Below, piece by piece: positions 47,426-55,227 of a stretch of DNA of 64,000 nt. The stretch lies in the NCBI RefSeq assembly GCF_030116705.1, contig NZ_JAOTIK010000001.1, positions 1,569,001 through 1,633,000 on the forward strand. The letters run 5' to 3'. The notes beneath the pieces were generated by a model. It saw nothing but the letters and a program-made list of their open reading frames with translations. It ran no database searches and was not told where the DNA came from. Each line of letters begins with the position of its first letter. Within the stretch, counting starts at the first letter, position 1. The position numbers and the translations under genes were made by a program. Source of the stretch: Streptomyces sp. ML-6 (GTDB taxonomy: Bacteria; Actinomycetota; Actinomycetes; Streptomycetales; Streptomycetaceae).

Positions 47426-48073
47426 CTACCCGTCCCGTTCCCACCCCGTCCACGCCTGATGCAGCGGATCGTCGGCGCGCACGACCGCGTCCGCGCGGCT
47501 CGCGGGCCCCACCTCCTCCTCGTACCGCGCGAAGGCGGGCAGCGTCCAGTGCCCGCTCCCCTCGGTGCGCCGCCGCAGTGCGCCCGGCGACAGCCGCAGG
47601 TGGACGCTCAGGTCGAACGGGAACCAGTGGCCGAGCAGCAGCGGGCCGTGCACCACCAGTACCCCGCCCTCGGGCAGGTTCCGGTACGGGCTGCGGGTGG
47701 CCCGGTCGGTCACCGGGTCCCAGAGGTCCGGCAGCACCCGGCCGCTCCCGCCCGGCTCCAGCGGCCCGAAGACCTCGCGCCACAGCGCGCCCGTGTCGAA
47801 CCAGCTGCCGTAGTACGAGTCGGGGTCCTCCTTGCCGTACTCGTACCGGAGGCTGGCCGGTCGCAGGAACCCCTCGGTGGACACGACGAGCACCGCGCGG
47901 CCCCGGATCCGCAGGGCCTGGGCGACCCGCTCGGCGAACTCCCCGGTACGGGCCGCCGGGGCGCCGTCGACGGCGGCCTTCAGCCAGGGGCCGCCGTCGG
48001 CCGGTTCCAGGGCGTCCGCACGTACGGCGAAGGCTTCGGCCAGCCGTTCCCAGGTGATCGCTTCGAAACGCAC
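47426..48073 (-). CDS. Uridine-kinase-like protein with degenerate P-loop
   Basis: 215 residues. The overall layout resembles the Streptomyces proteins named uridine kinase: ITWERLAEAF start, WLKAAVDGAPAAR at the P-loop position, YYGSWFDTGALWRE, GVLVVHGPLLLGHWFPFD and a C-terminal ADAVVRADDP. The P-loop lacks the Lys of GxxxxGK[ST], so kinase activity is doubtful. GTG at 48073. It is near the pseudouridine genes but on the opposite strand. Confidence 0.7.
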   Translation of the reverse strand: MRFEAITWERLAEAFAVRADALEPADGGPWLKAAVDGAPAARTGEFAERVAQALRIRGRAVLVVSTEGFLRPASLRYEYGKEDPDSYYGSWFDTGALWREVFGPLEPGGSGRVLPDLWDPVTDRATRSPYRNLPEGGVLVVHGPLLLGHWFPFDLSVHLRLSPGALRRRTEGSGHWTLPAFARYEEEVGPASRADAVVRADDPLHQAWTGWERDG

Positions 48074-48110
48074 CCGACCATCATCACCCCGCGGCGACGC
48101 GTCCGGCCCG

Positions 48111-48326
48111 GTGCACGGCAAGGAGGCGCTGCGCGCCTCCTGGGCGGCGGGCCTGGAGCGCATCACCGAGCCGAGGTCCGAGCTGGTGGACGTCCGGGTG
48201 GGCGTGCACGCCCTGGTGATCGACTACCGCAACCGGATCGGCGGCCGGGTCTGCGAGGTAGTGACCTTCCGCGCCGGCCTGGTGATCTCCGGCTTCGGGG
48301 CGTACGGCGACAAGCTCGCCCACTGA
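48111..48326 (+). pseudogene. C-terminal fragment of a SnoaL/NTF2-like protein
   Basis: The frame VHGKEALRASWAAGLERI...YRNRIGGRVCEVVTFRAGLV looks like the second half of a SnoaL-like fold. The N-terminal half is absent; upstream of 48100 the frame is only the antisense of the kinase-like gene. A GTG at 48111 could start a 71-residue product but has no ribosome site. Most likely a remnant. Confidence 0.5.
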
Positions 48327-48437
48327 CGACCAACGGCCCACGCACAACACCCGGCGCACAACACCCAGCGCCCGACCCCCGGCGCCCAATGCCCGGGTGA
48401 CCGGCCTCGACCGTTCACGGCCGCCGCAGGGACGTGG

Positions 48438-49106
48438 TCACTCGCCGCGCAGTTCGGTGGCGAGCGGCCCGTCGCCCGACACCTCGACGCGCCCGTCCCC
48501 GACCGCCTCGGCAAGCGTCAGTTCCCCCTGCCCGAGCGCGAGGCAGACCTCCGCGTCGAGCGTGAGGCGTGCGTCGGCACGGGCGGCGGGGCCGTCCCCG
48601 TAGACGGCTCCGTCATCCTTCGCGCCACCGGCGCGCACGTGGAACTCGCCCTCGTCCAGGTGGACTTCCACGATCCCCTCATGGGCCGTCCCCTCCAGCG
48701 CACGCAGCAGCACGAGCGCGAACCAGTGCGCCCGCACCGCGTCGGTGGGCCGCCGCTCGGCCAGGGCGGGCGCACCCCATTCGGCGAGCGCCGCGAGCAC
48801 CGGCAGCAACCCGCGGCCGCGGCCGGTCAGTTCGTACACCGAGGCCGCGGCGGGCGGCGGGAGCCGGCGGCGGGTGACGAGGCCGCCCTGCTCCATGTCC
48901 TTGAGCCGGGAGGCGAGGACGTCCGTGCTGACCCCCGGCAGGTCGGCGTGGAGGTCGGTGTAGCGGCGGGGGCCCGCCAGCAGTTCACGGACGATCAGCA
49001 GGGTCCACCGGTCGCCGACGGAATCGAGGGCGCGCGCGGTGGCGCAGAACTGGTCGTAGCTCCGACGGCGGGCCGGGCGCGTTGCGGGCTGTTGCTGACG
49101 TGGCAT
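48438..49106 (-). CDS. HxlR-family transcriptional regulator with SCP2-like C-terminus
   Basis: 222 residues. Residues about 12-110 form the HxlR winged helix: CATARALDSVGDRWTLLIVRELLAGPRRYTDL-type start (seen in order), then LKDMEQGGLVTRRRL. The C-terminal 90 residues resemble a small sterol-carrier-like domain with LTLDAEVCLALGQGELTLAEAV. ATG at 49106. It is divergent from the aminotransferase gene; palindromes in the 85-base gap are likely its operators. Confidence 0.85.
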   Translation of the reverse strand: MPRQQQPATRPARRRSYDQFCATARALDSVGDRWTLLIVRELLAGPRRYTDLHADLPGVSTDVLASRLKDMEQGGLVTRRRLPPPAAASVYELTGRGRGLLPVLAALAEWGAPALAERRPTDAVRAHWFALVLLRALEGTAHEGIVEVHLDEGEFHVRAGGAKDDGAVYGDGPAARADARLTLDAEVCLALGQGELTLAEAVGDGRVEVSGDGPLATELRGE

Positions 49107-49147
49107 GCAACGCAGTCTAGACATGTTGTTGGACTTTCCAAGCTCAA

Positions 49148-49164
49148 ACTTGGTAAAACCAAGT
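49148..49164. promoter_or_regulatory. Palindromic operator candidate
   Basis: ACTTGGT, AAA, ACCAAGT: perfect 7-bp arms. Next to it TTGGA-CTT-TCCAA (49129-49141) and CCAAG/CTTGG pairs occur, so the divergent promoter region is a cluster of related half-sites suited to a dimeric HxlR protein. Confidence 0.55.
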
Positions 49165-49191
49165 ATCGCAATCAGGTCGGGGAGGCCACGC

Positions 49192-50403
49192 ATGGAGTTC
49201 CGGCAGTCCAGCAAGCTCGACGAGGTCTGTTACGAGATCCGGGGCCCGGTCATCGAGCACGCCAACGCCCTGGAGGAGGCGGGCCACAGCGTGCTCCGGC
49301 TCAACACGGGCAACCCCGCGCTCTTCGGTTTCGAGGCGCCGGAGGAGATCGTCCAGGACATGATCCGGATGCTTCCGCAGGCCCACGGCTACACCGATTC
49401 GCGCGGTGTCCTCTCCGCCCGGCGGGCCGTCGCGCAGCGCTACCAGGCGATGGGACTGACCGATGTCGGGGTCGACGACATCTTCCTCGGCAACGGCGTC
49501 TCCGAGCTGATCTCGATGGCCGTGCAGGCGCTGCTGGAGGACGGCGACGAGGTGCTCGTCCCGTCCCCCGACTACCCGTTGTGGACCGCGGTGACGACGC
49601 TGGCGGGCGGCAGGGCCGTGCACTACGTCTGCGACGAGGCCGCGGACTGGAACCCGGACCTCGCGGACATGGCGTCGAAGATCACCGACCGGACCAAGGC
49701 CGTCGTGATCATCAACCCCAACAATCCGACCGGTGCCGTCTATCCGCGCGAGGTTCTCGAAGGCATCCTCGACCTGGCCCGCCGGCACGGCCTGATGGTG
49801 TTCGCCGACGAGATCTACGACCAGGTGCTGTACGACGACGCCGAGCACCACAGTGCGGCGTCCCTCGCCCCCGACCTGCTGTGCCTCACGTTCAGCGGGC
49901 TGTCGAAGACGTACCGCGTGGCGGGCTTCCGTTCCGGCTGGCTGGTCGTCTCCGGCCCGCAGCAGCACGCCCGGAGCTATCTGGAGGGGCTGACCACGCT
50001 CGCCTCCATGCGGCTGTGTCCCAACGCGCCCGCGCAGTACGCCATCCAGGCCGCGCTCGGCGGCCGGCAGTCGATCCGGGATCTGGTCGCGCCGGGCGGC
50101 AGACTGCACGAGCAGCGCGACCGGGCCTGGGAAAGGCTGAACGAGATCCCGGGGGTGTCGTGCGTGAAGCCGAAGGGCGCGCTGTACGCGTTCCCGCGCC
50201 TCGACCCGAAGGTGCACCGCATCGTCGACGACGAGAAGTTCGTCCTCGACCTGCTGCTGCGGGAGAAGATCCAGGTCGTGCAGGGCACCGGTTTCAACTG
50301 GCCGCGCCCCGACCACTTCCGGATCCTGACGCTTCCGCACGCCGACGACCTCGACGCGGCGATCAGCCGCATCGGCCGCTTCCTGACCGGGTACCGGCAG
50401 TGA
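49192..50403 (+). CDS. Pyridoxal-phosphate-dependent aminotransferase (AlaA/AspC-like)
   Basis: 403 residues, fold type I class I/II. YTDSRGVLSARRAVA, VIINPNNPTGAVYP, FADEIYDQVLYDD and the PLP lysine in FSGLSKTYRVAGFRSGW are all visible, with a substrate-Arg region near HFRILTLPH. Closest in pattern to alanine-type aminotransferases that join pyruvate and glutamate metabolism. ATG at 49192 with GGGGAGG upstream. It is divergent from an HxlR regulator that probably controls it. Confidence 0.93.
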   Translation: MEFRQSSKLDEVCYEIRGPVIEHANALEEAGHSVLRLNTGNPALFGFEAPEEIVQDMIRMLPQAHGYTDSRGVLSARRAVAQRYQAMGLTDVGVDDIFLGNGVSELISMAVQALLEDGDEVLVPSPDYPLWTAVTTLAGGRAVHYVCDEAADWNPDLADMASKITDRTKAVVIINPNNPTGAVYPREVLEGILDLARRHGLMVFADEIYDQVLYDDAEHHSAASLAPDLLCLTFSGLSKTYRVAGFRSGWLVVSGPQQHARSYLEGLTTLASMRLCPNAPAQYAIQAALGGRQSIRDLVAPGGRLHEQRDRAWERLNEIPGVSCVKPKGALYAFPRLDPKVHRIVDDEKFVLDLLLREKIQVVQGTGFNWPRPDHFRILTLPHADDLDAAISRIGRFLTGYRQ

Positions 50404-50589
50404 GCCGCGGCCCGGGGTGAGGTGTCCCGCCCGGGCTTCGCCGCCGGACACCACGGAGGGTCCGGACAACCGGCAAGGAGCCGGAGAACGGGAGCGGGCC
50501 CGGGGGCGTAGCCGGCCCCCGAGCCCTGTGGATGCCACCCGTTCGGCACGCCGACACTTTTAAGGACCCGTGTCAGGTTTATGTCGCCG

Positions 50590-50830
50590 CGTCCTGCCTT
50601 TAGACGACCGCAGATCGAAGCTCCGCGGGCCGGAGTCGAACCGGCATCTCGACGCCCGTGGGCACGGGCCCGTTTGATTCGGCGATCGGTGGCGAATGCT
50701 GAGTCTGGAGCAAGAGTCTGAGATTGATCGCGGGCGCCTCTACCATTTGGGCCACCCCGGCCCGTGGGGGTGCTCGGAAGCACCCCGAGTGCCGGGGGGA
50801 GGACTCGAACCTCCACCGGTACCGCGTCGT
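50590..50830 (-). ncRNA. tRNA-like halves in permuted order (candidate)
   Basis: On the minus strand, a T-arm (50798-50814, GGAGG-TTCGAGT-CCTCC) is followed by acceptor strand CCCCGGC (50791-50797). After a 29-base linker comes GCCGGGG (50755-50761), its perfect partner, then TG and a D-arm with GCC/GGC stem and GGT in the loop. Further on, a second T-arm (50629-50645, GCCGG-TTCGACT-CCGGC) is followed by CCGCGGA, a 7-base linker, TCTGCGG (pairs with one U-G) and a second D-arm (CGTC-loop-GACG). Anticodon arms could not be completed with confidence. Confidence 0.4.
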
Positions 50831-50869
50831 TCACGACAAGCTTCAGTTTCAGCTTGCGCTCCTCGCGCA

Positions 50870-50894
50870 CCCCGGCCGTAAGTGACGGCCGGGG
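50870..50894 (-). terminator. Hairpin terminator after the DUF7873-like gene
   Basis: Perfect 10-bp stem (50870-50879 with 50885-50894), 5-base loop, 14 bases past the stop codon. Confidence 0.83.
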
Positions 50895-50907
50895 AGTCAA
50901 TGGTCGG

Positions 50908-51639
50908 TCACCCGAAGAGGTAACCGAATACCGCATCACCCACCCGCTGGTCGGTGACGTCCACGCTGTTGGCCTCCTCGCGGGCGAACTTCACGGCCTG
51001 CTGGAGCTTCTCGACCCGGTCCAGCAGTTCGTTGACGCGGCGCGCGGGAAGGGCCCCGGAGAACTTCACCGTCGTCCAGTACCCGATCGGGACGTCCTCG
51101 TAGTACACCTCGACCTGCGCCGGGTGCTTGTCGGTGGCCTCCGCCTTCACGTGGTTGCGGGGCACCTTCTTCGTACGGAGGGTCCGTACCGGCTCGGTCT
51201 TCCAGGAGTCCGTCGACGGGTCCTGGACCCAGGCCTCGGAGGCGTCGAGCACCGGCAGCTTGCGGACGAAGGTGTTGAGGTCCGTGAGCTGCTTCTCCAG
51301 GAAGAGCAGGTACGAGACCGGCACGTCGCTCACGATCACCCGGCCGTCGACCTTCACGTCCGCGCGGGCCGAGCAGTTCGCCCAGTCCTTCGTGGCGGTC
51401 ACATCGAAGAGCCGGGTCAGGGTCACCGCGGTGTCCCGCAGCACGTCCTCGGCCTTGATCTGCACCAGCGTCGACTCGGGCGGCAGCTGCTCGCCCTCCT
51501 CGTCCTTCGGCTGGTACGTCCGGGAGATCCCGGCGAGCAGCCCGGTCTTCTGGAGGCCGTGATGCGCCGCCGTCAGGTCCTGGTGGGCCTTGGACTTTAC
51601 GCCCTTCTCCACTGCGATGATCTGATTGAGTTTCGCCAC
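50908..51639 (-). CDS. Conserved actinobacterial protein (DUF7873-like)
   Basis: 243 residues from the GTG at 51639, giving AKLNQIIAVEKGVKSKAHQD at the start. No catalytic motif is visible. It has a long helical N-terminus, a central acidic part with VPVSYLLFLEKQLTDLNTF, and a C-terminal helical end with RRVNELLDRVEKLQQAVKFA. Probably cytoplasmic. I recall this pattern as an uncharacterised actinobacterial family. No ribosome site; a TAGGTT hexamer 7 bases before the GTG suggests leaderless expression. Confidence 0.78.
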   Translation of the reverse strand: MAKLNQIIAVEKGVKSKAHQDLTAAHHGLQKTGLLAGISRTYQPKDEEGEQLPPESTLVQIKAEDVLRDTAVTLTRLFDVTATKDWANCSARADVKVDGRVIVSDVPVSYLLFLEKQLTDLNTFVRKLPVLDASEAWVQDPSTDSWKTEPVRTLRTKKVPRNHVKAEATDKHPAQVEVYYEDVPIGYWTTVKFSGALPARRVNELLDRVEKLQQAVKFAREEANSVDVTDQRVGDAVFGYLFG

Positions 51640-51646
51640 GTCGAGG

Positions 51647-51652
51647 AACCTA
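51647..51652 (-). promoter_or_regulatory. -10 element for leaderless expression
   Basis: TAGGTT on the minus strand, 7 bases before the GTG at 51639, the same geometry as the elements at 29361 and 30061. No convincing -35. Confidence 0.4.
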
Positions 51653-51910
51653 ACAGGGACGCCCTGGCCTTGGCCAACGGTTTTGGCACCCTCCGTCCGC
51701 ACGGCGGGAGGGCCCCCGGGCCGGGCCGTACGGGTGGTTTCCGCAGGATGGCCATGTCCTGCCGCCGCCCGGCGGGGACCGCTTGCCACAGTGGGCCCGC
51801 GCGTCCGCGACGCCGGCCCCCGCGCACCGCGCCCGCCGTCTCCCGACCGGGCACGGCTCCCCGTTCCCGTACGGACACCGCCCTCACGGGCGCCGAACGA
51901 AGGGCCCGCC

Positions 51911-52534
51911 TTGTCCCGTCTCCCCCGCCCCACCGGCACCAGCCGTCCCAACACCCCTGCGCCGCACGCCGGTTCCCGGCAGCACCTCGCCTTTGAGCGG
52001 CCCGCAGCCCCCGACCTGCTCGTCGAAGCCGCGCCGCGCGTCGGGACCGATCGGCGCACCGGTCCGAAGCGGCGCGGCCCGCTCACCGCGGCGGCCGTCG
52101 CGGCGGCCGTACTGGTCGTGGGAACCCCCGTCTCCTACGCCACCCTCGGCGGCGAACCCTCCCCGGCCCAGCGTTCCGCGGCTGCGGCCAGTGCCACGCG
52201 CAGGGAGGACTACATCGAGACCCGGCTCTTCTTCGGCACCGAACGGCCCGACGGCGGACCGGACGTGACCGACGACCAGTTCATGGCGTTCATCGACGAG
52301 GAGGTCACCCCGCGCTTCCCGAACGGGCTGACCATTCAGGACGGCCGGGGACAGTGGCGGGACTCCAACGGGGTCATCGAGCGGGAGCGCAGCTACGAAC
52401 TGACCCTGCTCTACCCCGCGTCCGAGGCCCGGGCGCGCGACTCCCGGATCGAGCGGATCCGCGACGCCTACGAGAAGGCCTACGCGCAGGACTCGGTGGC
52501 CCGGCTCGAGGAGCACATGATCGCCGACTTCTGA
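51911..52534 (+). CDS. DUF3574-domain protein
   Basis: 207 residues from a TTG at 51911 preceded by AAGGG. An N-terminal 50 residues precede one membrane helix (TAAAVAAAVLVVGTPVSYATL). The extracytoplasmic domain of about 110 residues holds YIETRLFFGTERPDGG and VTDDQFMAFIDEEVTPRFPNGLT, which is the DUF3574 pattern. Function unknown. The start is uncertain because the first 50 residues are low-complexity. Its 3' end overlaps the antisense extension of the next gene. Confidence 0.75.
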   Translation: MSRLPRPTGTSRPNTPAPHAGSRQHLAFERPAAPDLLVEAAPRVGTDRRTGPKRRGPLTAAAVAAAVLVVGTPVSYATLGGEPSPAQRSAAAASATRREDYIETRLFFGTERPDGGPDVTDDQFMAFIDEEVTPRFPNGLTIQDGRGQWRDSNGVIERERSYELTLLYPASEARARDSRIERIRDAYEKAYAQDSVARLEEHMIADF

Positions 52535-53159
52535 CCCGGCGGCCCCGGCCCCTCCCGGGCGCCCGGCGGCCCCGGCCCCTCCCGGTCCTTCCCGACTGGC
52601 CGCCTCCCCTTCCCTCACATGCCCGGTCGCGGCCGCGCGGCCGGTTGATCCGGTGCGCCAGCGCGTGGACGCCGATGACGGCCGCCGGGAAGAGCACCGT
52701 GGTCGCCGCGGCCGCCCTGCCTCCGCCGTCGGTCCGGATACCGGCCTCCTTCAGCTTCCGCACGGCCCACACCGAGTACGGGACGACGACCGTCGGCGCC
52801 GTGAGGACCCCCGGCGTGTAACCGCGGTACGCCAGCGTCTGCGCCATGTGCACGGCGCCGTGCCACCCGAAGCCGACCAGCACCGACCGGAAGAACGGGC
52901 TGCGGCCGCCGGTGCGCGCCCCGTCCGCCGATGCCGCCGCCATGATTGCGCCCATGAGCCCGATCGCGACGGCGGCATCGCGCTGCGAGAGCTCCATCCG
53001 CTCCCAGATCCGTTCGGGCACCGCCGGGAACCGTTCCTGGAGCCGCGGCCGGGCGGACCGCGCCCAGCGGGCCATGGTGGCCAGCTCCTCCAGGTCATTG
53101 GCCACCCAGGCGGCGAACAGCCCCCAGGTCACCGTCTTGGAAACCCCCGCCTCCGCCAT
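52374..53159 (-). CDS. HXXEE-type membrane protein with run-on C-terminus
   Basis: 261 residues as read. The first 180 or so carry membrane helices and TWGLFAAWVANDLEELATM, an HXXEE-like motif in which the His is Asn. HGAVHMAQTLAYRGYTPG follows. After about residue 182 the frame runs into an Arg/Gly-rich tail that overlaps the convergent DUF3574 gene by 161 bases. A stop in the next frame (52615-52617) lies just where homologues would be expected to end, so the tail may come from a one-base change. Start at 53159. Confidence 0.65.
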   Translation of the reverse strand: MAEAGVSKTVTWGLFAAWVANDLEELATMARWARSARPRLQERFPAVPERIWERMELSQRDAAVAIGLMGAIMAAASADGARTGGRSPFFRSVLVGFGWHGAVHMAQTLAYRGYTPGVLTAPTVVVPYSVWAVRKLKEAGIRTDGGGRAAAATTVLFPAAVIGVHALAHRINRPRGRDRACEGRGGGQSGRTGRGRGRRAPGRGRGRRVRSRRSCAPRAGPPSPARRPSRRRRGSARSGSRAPGPRTRGRAGSVRSCAPAR

Positions 53160-53201
53160 GCCGGACCCCCGTAACGTCGCAGTGAGATGACCCCACCCTA
53201 C

Positions 53202-53217
53202 AATGCAACGTTGCGTT
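53202..53217. promoter_or_regulatory. Palindromic operator for the TetR regulator
   Basis: Core GCAACGTTGC (53205-53214) is a perfect 10-bp palindrome; the 16-bp element matches itself at 14 positions. It abuts TACAAT (53199-53204, plus-strand -10) and a minus-strand TAGGGT (53195-53200), so binding would block both divergent promoters. Confidence 0.6.
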
Positions 53218-53237
53218 GCTTTTTCTCTGGAGTGCTC

Positions 53238-53816
53238 ATGTCCGACCCGATCGTGAACCGCCGTCCGGGCAGGGGACCCCGCGCCGCCGAAGCGATCTTC
53301 GACACCACGTTGCGCCATCTCGCGGAGCGCGGGTACGCCCGCCTCACCATCGAGGCCGTCGCCCAGGACGCCGGGGTCAACAAGACGACGATCTACCGCT
53401 GGTGGCCCTCGAAACCTGCCCTGCTGCGGGCGGCGCTCATCCATGCCCGGGTGCTCGACGTCGACATTCCCGAGACGGGCAGCCTCCGCGGTGATCTGAT
53501 CGCCCTCGTGGAGCAGATCATCGGTCTGCTCACCAACGGGCGCACGGAACCCGTCGCCCGCGCCCTGACCTCGGGCACAGGTCTGCCCGACGACGAACTC
53601 GCCGCTCTCACCCGGGACTTCTTCGCCGACCGGTTCTCCCGCGAGCAGCCGGTCTTCACCCGCGCCGCCGCCCGCGGCGAACTCCCCGCGGACGCCGACC
53701 CGATGCTGCTGCTGGACCTGATCGCCGGGGCCGTCTGGATGCGGGTGCTGCTCCGCCGCGAACCGGTGCCGCCGGGCTTCGCCCGGGAGGTCGTCGACGC
53801 CGTGCTGCCCCGCTGA
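53238..53816 (+). CDS. TetR/AcrR-family transcriptional regulator
   Basis: 192 residues. The N-terminal helix-turn-helix reads LRHLAERGYARLTIEAVAQ then AGVNKTTIYRWWPSKPALL. The ligand domain is of the TetR_C type with an alpha-helical pattern to the end. ATG at 53238 with GGAG seven bases upstream. Divergent from the HXXEE-type membrane gene; it probably represses that gene and itself. Ligand unknown. Confidence 0.9.
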   Translation: MSDPIVNRRPGRGPRAAEAIFDTTLRHLAERGYARLTIEAVAQDAGVNKTTIYRWWPSKPALLRAALIHARVLDVDIPETGSLRGDLIALVEQIIGLLTNGRTEPVARALTSGTGLPDDELAALTRDFFADRFSREQPVFTRAAARGELPADADPMLLLDLIAGAVWMRVLLRREPVPPGFAREVVDAVLPR

Positions 53817-53856
53817 CGGGAGCGGGAGCGGCCGGGTCGCCGTGGCGTGCGGCGGG

Positions 53857-55227
53857 TCAGCCGCCGAGTTCCATGAGCGCGCTCACCGGGTCGGAGTCCG
53901 GGGCGGCCCGGGGCCACCAGTCGTCCTCCCCGGGCTCGGACTCGTAGCCGTACCAGCGTCCGTCGTGGCCGAAGCGGAGCTGGAGCGTGCCGCCGGGGTG
54001 CGTGAGGTGGTTGCGCCAGGGGTGGAAGCGGGGGAAGCCGGCGGCCGCGAGTGCGGGGCGGGCCCGGTCGAAGGGGCCGGCCGGAGGGTCCCAGGGGGTT
54101 TCGAGGACGGCCAGCCCCTCGGCCCCGCCCTGGCGCCAGGCGGCGACCGCCCGGGCCAGGTCGGTGGTGGTGCGGCCGGTGGCGTAGGCGAGTTCGCGGT
54201 AGAGGGCGCGGGTGGTCGCGGTGAGTCCGGCGGTGTGACGGGATGCGGCCAGCCGTACCGCGTCCTGCCAGGGCGTCAGTCCGGCGAGCGGGTCGAGGCC
54301 GGTGGTGAGGAGCGCGTGCGCCCGGGCCGCCGCGTCCGTGGCGAGGTGGTCCAGGGCGAGCGGATCGCGGGCCCCGGGCGGGCCGGGGTACGAGGGAGGC
54401 TGCGCGGGATGCGGCAGGACCGGCAGCGGGGCGGGGAGCGGCGGGAGGAAGCGCCCGGTCAGGACCTCGGCGGCGGGCACGGAGGGGGTGTCGGGCTTCG
54501 CCGGGCGTTCCTTGGCGGAGTGTGCGGCGTTGCGGCGGCCCAGCTCTTCGAGGAGTTCCCGCTCGCCCCGGCCGCGCAGCAGCAGGAGGACGAACGGGTC
54601 GGCGTCCAGGAGCCGGGCCATCTGGTAGCAGAGGGCGGCCACGTGTTTGCAGGGCCAGCCGTGGTCGGGGCAGGTGCAGCCGGGGTCGAGGTCGTCGGCG
54701 GCGGGCAGCAGCCCGATGCCCGCTGCGGCGGCGGTGTCGACCAGCGAGTGCGGCATCTCCTTGGCGAGCAGCGCGGCGAGGTGGCCGGGCCGGGCGGCGA
54801 CCTCGTCGAGGAAGGTCTCCCAGTCGGGGTCGGTGAGGGTCCGCAGCCGCAGTTCGCAGCGGTAGGGGCGGGGGCGGCTGCCGTGCACGTAGGCGACGAC
54901 CCGACCGGGGGTGACGGTGATGGCGGCGACCTTGCCGCTGTCCGCGTAGGTACGGCCGCGGGAGAGCCGTCCCTCGTCCATGGACAGGGACTCCAGCGCG
55001 GCCACCCAGGCGCGGCCCCACCAGCTGTCGGCGAAGGGCTGGTCACCGTCGCAGGTGCGGGGCGGCACGGCCTCGAAGGTGCGCCGCAGGTCGTCGGGGC
55101 CGGGACGCGGGCGCACCGCGGTCCGGGAAGCAGCGGGGGCGGCGGGTCCGCGGGTCGCGGTGCGCGCGATCCGGCCGGCGCGCGGGGAGCGGCCGGTGCG
55201 CGGAGGGTTCTCCGGCCGGGGGCTCAT
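53857..55227 (-). CDS. SWIM zinc-finger protein
   Basis: 456 residues. After a basic Pro/Arg-rich N-terminus of about 45 residues come FADSWWGRAWVAALESLSM and the SWIM metal site CTCPDHGWPCKHVAALCY (C-x-C...C-x-H). The rest is helical, with a distinct C-terminal part containing RHTAGLTATTRALYREL. ATG overlaps the helicase stop (ATGA). SWIM proteins next to SNF2 helicases are a standing pair in actinobacteria; the joint function is not known. Confidence 0.9.
   Translation of the reverse strand: MSPRPENPPRTGRSPRAGRIARTATRGPAAPAASRTAVRPRPGPDDLRRTFEAVPPRTCDGDQPFADSWWGRAWVAALESLSMDEGRLSRGRTYADSGKVAAITVTPGRVVAYVHGSRPRPYRCELRLRTLTDPDWETFLDEVAARPGHLAALLAKEMPHSLVDTAAAAGIGLLPAADDLDPGCTCPDHGWPCKHVAALCYQMARLLDADPFVLLLLRGRGERELLEELGRRNAAHSAKERPAKPDTPSVPAAEVLTGRFLPPLPAPLPVLPHPAQPPSYPGPPGARDPLALDHLATDAAARAHALLTTGLDPLAGLTPWQDAVRLAASRHTAGLTATTRALYRELAYATGRTTTDLARAVAAWRQGGAEGLAVLETPWDPPAGPFDRARPALAAAGFPRFHPWRNHLTHPGGTLQLRFGHDGRWYGYESEPGEDDWWPRAAPDSDPVSALMELGG

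Larger units (their letters stand above)
50404..50907. other. 504-base stretch without a protein gene
   Basis: Contains the tRNA-like halves (50590-50830), an 8-bp hairpin with TCCG-type loop (50767-50786) and the terminator of the DUF7873-like gene (50870-50894). The left 180 bases (50404-50585) show nothing I can interpret. Confidence 0.8.

Noticed and set aside
50791..50883. Normal-order 87-base cloverleaf using GCCGGGG at 50877-50883 as 5' acceptor strand
   Set aside because: That strand is part of the terminator hairpin of the DUF7873-like gene, the D-loop lacks GG and the anticodon loop has 8 bases without U33. The downstream partner gives a canonical D-arm. Kept only as an alternative.
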